A DNA stretch of 32,435 nt, taken from NCBI GenBank assembly GCA_964471235.1, contig CAYYGL010000032.1, positions 1 through 32,435 on the forward strand, in the 5' to 3' direction. The notes beneath the pieces were generated by a model. That model was not told the DNA's origin and searched no databases. It was given only the letters and a program-made list of their open reading frames with translations. Of this stretch, positions 25,838 through 32,435 are shown one piece after another. Every line of letters starts with the position of its first letter. The stretch's first letter is position 1. The DNA is from CAYYGL01 sp964471235. Its GTDB lineage: Bacteria; Calditrichota; Calditrichia; RBG-13-44-9; J075. Both the position numbers and the translations under genes were made by a program.

Positions 25838-27406
25838 ATGCCCTTTCCAGAGGCATTACATCGTCTTTTAGATAGTTCGGCGGTTCTACATCCGGATAAA
25901 AATGCCGTGGAAGAAGCGGATAACGGCGGGATCACCTATGGTGAATTAGCTACATTAACCGATCGGCTACGGGATTATCTGATCCACAACGGCGTTCGCC
26001 CGGGTGACCGGGTCGGTATTTACATGCGGAAAACCATTGATTCGGTGGCATCGATTTTCGGCATTTTAAAAACCGGGGCGGCTTATGTACCGGTAGACCC
26101 CAATGCGCCGGTTGCCCGTAATGCCTATATCCTCAGCAATTGCTCTGTAAAAGCGGTTATCATGGAGCAGCGATTTGAAGAAAAGCTGCTGTCGGAATTT
26201 CAGGTAACTGGCACTAACCCGCATGTCTTGCGATTGGAAACCTGCGGCGGTGGTAAAGGGCTGACCGATGCCCTGGAGAGTGTAACAACTACCCGAAAAA
26301 TCTCGGTAACAGAGAGTGCATCGCCCTCCCCGGAAGACCTGGCATATATCCTCTACACTTCCGGGTCCACCGGCAAACCAAAGGGAGTCATGTTATCCCA
26401 ACGCGCCGCCTTAAGCTTTATTGATTGGTGCTCAGAGACTTTTCAGCCTGATCATACTGACAGGTTTTCTTCCCATGCTCCCTTTCATTTTGATTTATCA
26501 ATTCTTGATATTTATGTACCCTTAAAACATGGCGCTACTTTAGTGTTGTTCGGCGAGCAATTGGGTAAAGACCCCCACCAATTGGCATCGCTTATTTCCG
26601 AAAAGAAATTAACGGTCTGGTATTCAACGCCATCCATTCTCAGTTTATTAACCCAGTACGGCAAGCTGGAAAATTATGATTATTCCAGCCTGAGGACCAT
26701 CTTGTTTGCCGGGGAAGTCTTTCCGGTAAAGTTCCTGAGAAAGTTAAAAGAACTGATACCCCATCCCCGTTATTTTAACCTGTACGGACCTACCGAAACC
26801 AATGTGTGTACTTTTTACGAAATCCCCAAAGCCATCCCGGAAGACCGAACCCAACCATATCCTATCGGCAAAGCCTGTTCCCATTACCAGAGCATTGTAG
26901 TGGATGAAAACGGCAATGAAGTTCCCCGGGGCAAGGAAGGGGAATTGTGCATTCATGGTGCCGGGGTGATGCAGGGTTATTGGAATCTTCCTGAGCGAAC
27001 CGAACAGGCATTTTTAGTGGACGTTCAAGGGAAACGCTGGTATAAAACCGGCGATCTGGTAATTGAGGAAGCGGATGGAAATTATGTGTTTGTGGGCAGA
27101 AAAGACCGAATGGTGAAAAAACGGGGCTATCGGGTTGAGTTAGGGGAAATTGAAACTGCCCTGTACCGCCATCCCCGGATAAAAGAAGCAGCCGTCATTT
27201 CTCTTTATGACGAAGCCAACGGGGTACGGGTAAAGGCATTTATCAGTTGCCAATCCAATGAACGCCCCTCTTTGATTGAACTGAAGCGTTTCTGTATGGA
27301 GAACCTGCCGTCTTACATGGTGCCGGATTTGTTCTCATTTCTGGAAGCACTGCCCAAAACCTCAACCGATAAAATTGATTATCAAAAACTAACACAGATT
27401 GACTAA
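25838..27406 (+). CDS. stand-alone amino-acid adenylation enzyme (aminoacyl-carrier-protein ligase)
   Basis: A 522-residue ANL-superfamily enzyme that activates an amino acid with ATP and loads it onto a carrier protein. Core motifs in order: A3 LYTSGSTGKPKG (about residue 173), A4 FHFDLS with Asp219, A5 NLYGPTETNVC (314-324), A7 YKTGDL, A8 GYRVELGEIE and A10 lysine Lys512 in TDKIDY. Asp219 indicates an alpha-amino acid. The ten pocket positions, aligned by eye to GrsA, are D219 L220 L223 Y262 L289 A291 L315 V323 C324 K512. DltA has Cys where A291 lies (FCGEV versus FAGEV), so D-alanine is less likely; the code matches, from memory, L-proline enzymes such as PltF/CloN4. There is no condensation or carrier domain, so it must act with the separate carrier 450 bases upstream. 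The strong GGAGG precedes ATG 25838. Confidence 0.88.
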   Translation: MPFPEALHRLLDSSAVLHPDKNAVEEADNGGITYGELATLTDRLRDYLIHNGVRPGDRVGIYMRKTIDSVASIFGILKTGAAYVPVDPNAPVARNAYILSNCSVKAVIMEQRFEEKLLSEFQVTGTNPHVLRLETCGGGKGLTDALESVTTTRKISVTESASPSPEDLAYILYTSGSTGKPKGVMLSQRAALSFIDWCSETFQPDHTDRFSSHAPFHFDLSILDIYVPLKHGATLVLFGEQLGKDPHQLASLISEKKLTVWYSTPSILSLLTQYGKLENYDYSSLRTILFAGEVFPVKFLRKLKELIPHPRYFNLYGPTETNVCTFYEIPKAIPEDRTQPYPIGKACSHYQSIVVDENGNEVPRGKEGELCIHGAGVMQGYWNLPERTEQAFLVDVQGKRWYKTGDLVIEEADGNYVFVGRKDRMVKKRGYRVELGEIETALYRHPRIKEAAVISLYDEANGVRVKAFISCQSNERPSLIELKRFCMENLPSYMVPDLFSFLEALPKTSTDKIDYQKLTQID

Positions 27407-27565
27407 TGAAAAGTAATTTTCCAAACAAAACCAAATTACAGCCTCAATAAACTTCCCGAAAGGAGGAACCGTACTAATCCCGGAGGAATTCCAGGCATTA
27501 CCAAATCCGAAGTTGTTTTACCTAAATCATCTTTAATACACATACACTATACGGAGGTGTGAGCT

Positions 27566-30500
27566 ATGTTCTCGTATTATATACACGACGAGAGGTTAAG
27601 TAGGGAAGCTGTATTTTTACGCTTTCTAAAGGGGGCAACAAAGCCGTTACGGAATTCCTTCTGGGGAAAACGGTTTCAACTTGCCTTTTGGGGAGTTTTT
27701 AGTATATTGTTTTTTAGTATAAATCTGCATGCCCAGGTTCAGTTTACCGATGTCAGTACATCTGCCGGAGTTGGCGGAGATACGTATTCATCCAATTCCA
27801 TCCACTGTTTAGGTGTGAACTGGATTGACTACGATAATGATGGCTGGCCGGACCTGTTCATGGTAAATGGTACCAATTTATCCCCCCATCTTTATCATAA
27901 TGAACAAAACGGTACCTTTACCAATGCGGACAATTTGCTGCCGACACTCCCGAATGTGGAAATGTCCGGTTCGGTTTTCGGTGATTTTGATAATGACGGA
28001 GATCCGGATATTTATATTTTCACTGACAGTGATTCCTTTGACTTAACAGCGGTGGTTCCCCCGGATGCCCCTGCCAATTTACTGCTCAAAAACATGTGGG
28101 TGGAAAATGGCGGGCAGATTATCCCCGGGCAGCCGCTGTTTAACGAAGTTGCCTATACAGCTGTTGCAGCCGCAGATACCGTTCAGCCGCCCCTGGGAGC
28201 CCTCCCGGGAATGCGCTCCAAAACCGGCGCCTGGCTGGATTATGATCAGGATGGTTTCTTAGATTTATATGTGGCACACATGCAAGCCAATTCCAGCGGG
28301 CAGATCGGCAATAGAGACCGCCTGTTTCACAACAACGGCGATGGCACTTTTCAGGAAGTGACTGTCTCCAGTGGGATGGATTTGGGGAGTTCTTACTATC
28401 GCCCCACCCTGGCTTCAATTGCCGCTAATATCGACAACGATAATACCCCGGATATTTACGCAGTGAATGTTCACGATGCGTCTCCCTATTTTCTGGATGT
28501 GTTTTATAAGAACAACGGCAACGGAACCTTCACCGATGCCACCGGGCTCTCCACCGGGTTTGGAGATGACGCCGCCGCCGGGATGGGAATTGATGTGGCG
28601 GATATTGATCTGGACGGGGACTGGGATATCTATATTTCCGATCTCTATAACACAACCCTCGACGCCCCGCCCCTGGGAAATGTCTTTTACCTCAACAACG
28701 GGGACGGCACGTTCCAGGACAACAGCGCTCCGCAAGCCGGAATTACAGGCGATAACTCCTGGGGGGTAAACTTCTTTGACGTGGATATGGATGGGTATGA
28801 AGACCTCTTTGTCAATACCATGCCGGGGGTGGGTGGTCCCTTTTTATACATCAACAATGGCGATGGCACGTTTACCGAAATGGCGGCAGCAGCCGGCATC
28901 ACCAACACGAACGGCAGAGGAAGTGCGACAGCCGACTTTGATCACGATGGCGATCTTGATTTAGCGATCATGAATCACCAGGGATCGTTACAGTTATTCC
29001 GGAACGAAACAATCGGCGCCGGTAACTGGTTGGAGTTGAAACTGGAAGGGGTGCAAAGTAACGCCGATGCCATTGGCGCAATTGTAAAACTCCGTTCCGG
29101 AAATCTGGAAATGATGCGCCAGATTAAAGGCGGCAGCAGCGCCCATTCCCAGGATGACCTGGTGATTCACTTCGGATTGGGGTCGAATACTGTAGCCGAT
29201 GAGGTTAGAATCCTCTGGCCCAGCGGGCAGCAGGACTTGCTCACCAACGTGGCTGCCAATCCCTCTTCCCCAATTACGGTTGTGGAAGGCTCTTCCCCGG
29301 CACCAAATGTACAGGATATCCGGGTGACCCCCATGACCCTCAACTATGGTCAAATCAGTGTGGGGTCCACTTTCGATAAAACCGTGGTCATCACCAATGA
29401 CGGTTTTCTGACCCTGAACGTGACCAACCTGGCGACTACTAATGGCGATTTTTCCATTGTCAGCCCGGCAACACCGTTTACCGTAGCGCCCGGCGGCGGT
29501 CGGCAGGTGGTGACCATCCGGTATGCGCCCAGCAGCGCTGGTGTGGTTAGCGCCAATCTGAACATCACCAGTGATGACCCCGATGAGGGGGTTGTTACCG
29601 TGTCACTGAATGGAGAAGGCACCGGAACCTCCGCCGCACCTCCCTATCGGATTAATGCCGGCGGTCCCAACTATACCGATGTCAATGGTGACGTATTCGT
29701 AGCGGATCAAGCTTATGTTGCCGGAAGTTTTGGGTATGTGGGCGGCACCACCAAAAATTTTAACAGCCCCATCGCCAATACCACCGACGATCCGTTGTAC
29801 CAGGATTTACGTTACGAACATCCCAATACTGCCCCTTCTTTCAGCTACTATTTTGACAATGTTCCGGCAGGCGATTATGACGTGACCCTCTATTTCATGG
29901 AACCGACCCTGGGACCCGGCGTACGGCTGATGGACATTTACATTGAAGGCGTTTTAGTATTAAATGATTTTGACATTAATACCGCCGCCGGTGGTACCCT
30001 GATAGCTCATAACGAAACTATCACTGCCACCGTTACCGATAATCAATTGAATATCGAATTCGTTCCGGTCTCCGGCACCGTTGCCCTGGTGTGTGGCATT
30101 TCGGTAGTTCCCAATGTGCCCCCCCCTCCGGTGCAGGATATCAGTGTTTCTCCATTGAGCTTGGATTTCGGTCAGGTGGTCGAAAATACCTTTCTGGATA
30201 AAACAGTGACCATCAGCAACGTGGGCACCCAAACCTTAACTGTCAATTCGTTAACCACCACCAACACAAATTATTCGGTGGTGAGTCCTACAACACCGTT
30301 TACCGTTGCTCCGGGTGGAAATCAAGTGGTAACAGTGCGTTTCTCACCTTTAATGGCGGGTATCGAAACCGGCAACCTGGAAATCGCCAGCGACGACCCC
30401 GATGAACCGCTGGTAACGGTTTCCCTGACCGGCGAAGGGATCACCATCCCCTCTCCGCCTTACCGGGTAAATGCCGGCGGTGCCGCTTATACCGATGTGA

Positions 30501-32435
30501 ACGGTGATTTATTTGAAGCTGACCAGGCTTATGTTCCCGGAAGTTTTGGCTATGTTGGCGGAACTACCCGAAATTTTCCTAACCCGATAGCCAACACCAC
30601 CGATGACCCGCTTTTTCAGGACTTGCGATATGTGAATCCTACCTCAGCGTCATCATTCAGCTATGTTTTTGATAATGTACCACCCGGCGATTATGATATC
30701 TCTCTGTATTTCATGGAGCCGGTTTTAGGTGCCGGCGCCCGGCTGATGGATGTCTCCATTGAAGGCGTTCTGGTATTGAATGATTTCGACATTTACACCG
30801 CAGCCGGTGGAACCAACACCGCTGTTATCCAAACCATTACTGCAACCGTCGCAGATAATCAATTAAATATTGATTTTACCACGGTGAATGGAACCTCGGT
30901 TTTTGTCTGTGCCATTGCGGTGGTTCCTTCCGCACCGCCGATACCGGAACCGAATATCAGCGTGTTACCCACCAGCCTGGATTTTGGGCAGGTGGTGGTA
31001 GGTGACTCTGCCGAGCAGTCTATTACCATTAGCAACACCGGCACCCTGCCGTTAACCGTCAATAGTATGACCACCACCAATTCAACCTATTCGGTTGTTT
31101 CCCCGTCCACTCCTTTCACGGTTGCTGCCGGAAGCAGTCAACAAGCTGTCATTAAATTTAAACCCACAACAGTAGCCATTGAAAATGGAAATCTGGATAT
31201 CAACAGTAACGATCCGGATCAACCGGTGGTAACGGTTCCGCTGACCGGGGAAGGTGTGACTACCCCAACCATAGCTTATCGAATCAATTCCGGCGGACCG
31301 GCTTATACCGATGTCAATGGAAAGGTATTTGAAGCAGATAAAGCGTATGTCGCCGGAGATTTCGGTTACGTGGGCGGCAGCACCAAAACCTTCACCGGGT
31401 CGGTTATTGGTACAACCGACGATCCCCTCTACCTGGATATGCGGTATATTCATCCCAACACCGCACCCTCTTTCAGTTACCTGTTTGACAACCTGCCGGT
31501 TGGCGACTATGATGTGACCCTTTATTTCATGGAACCGCACATGACCTCTGCCGGAGTTCGTTTGATGGATATTTATATGGAAGGGGTTCTGGTTCTGAAT
31601 AATTATGACATCTTTGCCGCTGCTGGCGGGAATATGACCGCACATACGGAAACTATCACCGTTACTGTCTCCGATGGTCAATTGAGTATTGAATTTGTGG
31701 CGTTAAACGGTGTACGATCAATCGTCAGCGCCATCGCTGTGGAACAGGTGAATACCACACCGCCTCCCACCACGACCTTTGCCGATGTAGCCGGTCAGGT
31801 TGGATTGGTGTTAAGCCATCAGCTTTCCCCAATCTGTAACCCCCCACTGGGCGTCGGTTCTGCATGGGCAGATTATGATGGCGACGGCGATGTAGACCTG
31901 TTCGTAACCAACCATGGCGGGCGAAATCATCTCTATCAAAATCAGGGTGATACCAATGCCGATGGATTGCCTGATTTTACCGACGTCGCCATTACTGCCG
32001 GGGTAGACGATTCCAGCGGCGTAGGACTGGGCACCGTATTCATCGATTATGATAACGACGGCGACCAGGACCTGTATGTAACCAACTGGGGCGGCAACAC
32101 CCTCTATCAAAACCAGTTGATGGAATCCGGCAACCCGGTATTTATTGATGTCACCGCTGTTGCCGGGGTGGGAGATGATGGCAGGGCAATTACCGCCGCC
32201 TGGGCAGACTATGACCAGGACGGTTATTTAGACCTCTACCTGGCAAAGCACGGTTACTGCCTGGGAACCACTCCGGATCCGCGCAATGAGGACCATTTCT
32301 ATCATAACAATGGGGATGGCACCTTTAAAGATGTAAGTGATGAAGCAGGCTCCCCTTACGATTTCCTTCCTACTGAAGCGTGTGCCTGGGGGGACATCAA
32401 CAACGATGGATTTGTTGACCTTTATTGTGCCAACT
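27566..32435 (+). CDS. exported FG-GAP/ASPIC-UnbV protein with three Ig-like/malectin modules, 3'-truncated
   Basis: The first 1623 residues of a larger protein; the frame is open from ATG 27566 (GGAGG at 27553-27557) to the window end. A basic N-region of about 37 residues precedes a hydrophobic signal segment (FWGVFSILFFSINLHAQ). Then come FG-GAP/VCBS repeats with calcium-type DxDxDG loops (DYDNDGWPD, DFDNDGDPD, DYDQDGFLD, DIDLDGDWD, DVDMDGYED, DFDHDGDLD; residues about 65-480), and an ASPIC/UnbV domain (NWLELKLEG to GLGSNTVADEVRILWPSG, about 485-575). Three modules follow, each an Ig-like choice-of-anchor-D domain plus a malectin-type carbohydrate-binding domain (YRINAGG ... YTDVNG). From about residue 1405 a second FG-GAP array starts. 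It is likely a surface glycan-binding or adhesin-like protein; the missing C-terminus may hold a type IX sorting signal. Confidence 0.9.
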   Translation, partial: MFSYYIHDERLSREAVFLRFLKGATKPLRNSFWGKRFQLAFWGVFSILFFSINLHAQVQFTDVSTSAGVGGDTYSSNSIHCLGVNWIDYDNDGWPDLFMVNGTNLSPHLYHNEQNGTFTNADNLLPTLPNVEMSGSVFGDFDNDGDPDIYIFTDSDSFDLTAVVPPDAPANLLLKNMWVENGGQIIPGQPLFNEVAYTAVAAADTVQPPLGALPGMRSKTGAWLDYDQDGFLDLYVAHMQANSSGQIGNRDRLFHNNGDGTFQEVTVSSGMDLGSSYYRPTLASIAANIDNDNTPDIYAVNVHDASPYFLDVFYKNNGNGTFTDATGLSTGFGDDAAAGMGIDVADIDLDGDWDIYISDLYNTTLDAPPLGNVFYLNNGDGTFQDNSAPQAGITGDNSWGVNFFDVDMDGYEDLFVNTMPGVGGPFLYINNGDGTFTEMAAAAGITNTNGRGSATADFDHDGDLDLAIMNHQGSLQLFRNETIGAGNWLELKLEGVQSNADAIGAIVKLRSGNLEMMRQIKGGSSAHSQDDLVIHFGLGSNTVADEVRILWPSGQQDLLTNVAANPSSPITVVEGSSPAPNVQDIRVTPMTLNYGQISVGSTFDKTVVITNDGFLTLNVTNLATTNGDFSIVSPATPFTVAPGGGRQVVTIRYAPSSAGVVSANLNITSDDPDEGVVTVSLNGEGTGTSAAPPYRINAGGPNYTDVNGDVFVADQAYVAGSFGYVGGTTKNFNSPIANTTDDPLYQDLRYEHPNTAPSFSYYFDNVPAGDYDVTLYFMEPTLGPGVRLMDIYIEGVLVLNDFDINTAAGGTLIAHNETITATVTDNQLNIEFVPVSGTVALVCGISVVPNVPPPPVQDISVSPLSLDFGQVVENTFLDKTVTISNVGTQTLTVNSLTTTNTNYSVVSPTTPFTVAPGGNQVVTVRFSPLMAGIETGNLEIASDDPDEPLVTVSLTGEGITIPSPPYRVNAGGAAYTDVNGDLFEADQAYVPGSFGYVGGTTRNFPNPIANTTDDPLFQDLRYVNPTSASSFSYVFDNVPPGDYDISLYFMEPVLGAGARLMDVSIEGVLVLNDFDIYTAAGGTNTAVIQTITATVADNQLNIDFTTVNGTSVFVCAIAVVPSAPPIPEPNISVLPTSLDFGQVVVGDSAEQSITISNTGTLPLTVNSMTTTNSTYSVVSPSTPFTVAAGSSQQAVIKFKPTTVAIENGNLDINSNDPDQPVVTVPLTGEGVTTPTIAYRINSGGPAYTDVNGKVFEADKAYVAGDFGYVGGSTKTFTGSVIGTTDDPLYLDMRYIHPNTAPSFSYLFDNLPVGDYDVTLYFMEPHMTSAGVRLMDIYMEGVLVLNNYDIFAAAGGNMTAHTETITVTVSDGQLSIEFVALNGVRSIVSAIAVEQVNTTPPPTTTFADVAGQVGLVLSHQLSPICNPPLGVGSAWADYDGDGDVDLFVTNHGGRNHLYQNQGDTNADGLPDFTDVAITAGVDDSSGVGLGTVFIDYDNDGDQDLYVTNWGGNTLYQNQLMESGNPVFIDVTAVAGVGDDGRAITAAWADYDQDGYLDLYLAKHGYCLGTTPDPRNEDHFYHNNGDGTFKDVSDEAGSPYDFLPTEACAWGDINNDGFVDLYCAN
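29309..31750 (+). repeat. three tandem modules, 816-bp period, inside the FG-GAP/malectin gene
   Basis: The malectin domains start at equivalent Tyr codons 29645, 30461 and 31277, spaced exactly 816 and 816 bases (272 codons). The preceding Ig-like domains start near 29309, 30131 and 30947; the first linker is two codons longer. The DNA copies stay visibly similar, for example GGCGATTATGA and GGCGACTATGATGTGACC-like strings recur. This indicates intragenic duplication with selection for length. Confidence 0.85.

Noticed and set aside
25127..27406. Reading the carrier/adenylation pair as part of an exosortase-type cluster or a larger NRPS
   Set aside because: No condensation, thioesterase, exosortase or decarboxylase genes are visible, and the MBOAT-SGNH neighbour fits a Dlt-like reading better.
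31082..31681. 199-codon open frame on the minus strand
   Set aside because: It is antisense to the third Ig-like/malectin module, whose + frame has clear domains; the antisense frame shows no recognisable motif and looks like a by-product of composition and repeats.

Overview
The window (32.4 kb, all recognised genes on the + strand) looks like part of a cell-surface glycan locus of a Gram-negative bacterium in the FCB superphylum. The best clade clue is the C-terminus of the 14802-17285 product, which carries a YQNYPNPFN-type secretion/sorting domain (type IX secretion) common in Calditrichota, KSB1, Ignavibacteria and related lineages. The large FG-GAP/malectin protein at the end fits the same groups. 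The exact phylum is inference.

Layout. 1-3028: end of a SAM methyltransferase, a Wzx-like flippase and a sulfotransferase. 3116-5923: a long membrane protein fusing an MBOAT acyltransferase to an SGNH domain. 5937-10074: a GtrB-like polyprenyl-phosphate glycosyltransferase, then a tightly overlapped trio (SDR, 177-aa unknown protein, GMC oxidoreductase). 10276-14622: a free SGNH hydrolase, a GT-C-like membrane glycosyltransferase and a membrane GT2, followed by a likely terminator. 14802-17285: a secreted SBBP-repeat beta-propeller protein behind its own promoter. 17544-22184: a tiny membrane protein, two alkaline-phosphatase-superfamily phosphodiesterases and an ALG5-like GT2. 22385-27406: a second MBOAT-SGNH fusion, an acyl carrier protein and a stand-alone amino-acid adenylation enzyme. 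27566-end: an exported giant with FG-GAP repeats, an ASPIC/UnbV domain and three tandem Ig-like plus malectin modules of exactly 272 residues; its 3' end lies outside the window.

How the genes may work together. Lipid-linked sugars made by the GT2 enzymes would feed the GT-C enzyme and be moved by the flippase, and the glycan would be modified by sulfation, methylation and O-acylation. The most interesting part is 22385-27406. Adenylation enzyme, carrier protein, MBOAT and SGNH domain are the same four activities as DltA, DltC, DltB and DltD, but here MBOAT and SGNH are one polypeptide in an apparently Gram-negative surface-glycan locus. The ten pocket residues of the adenylation enzyme read by eye as D-L-L-Y-L-A-L-V-C-K. 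From memory this matches stand-alone L-proline activating enzymes of pyrrole pathways rather than DltA. The resulting hypothesis is aminoacylation (perhaps prolylation) of a surface glycan. It rests on motif reading only.
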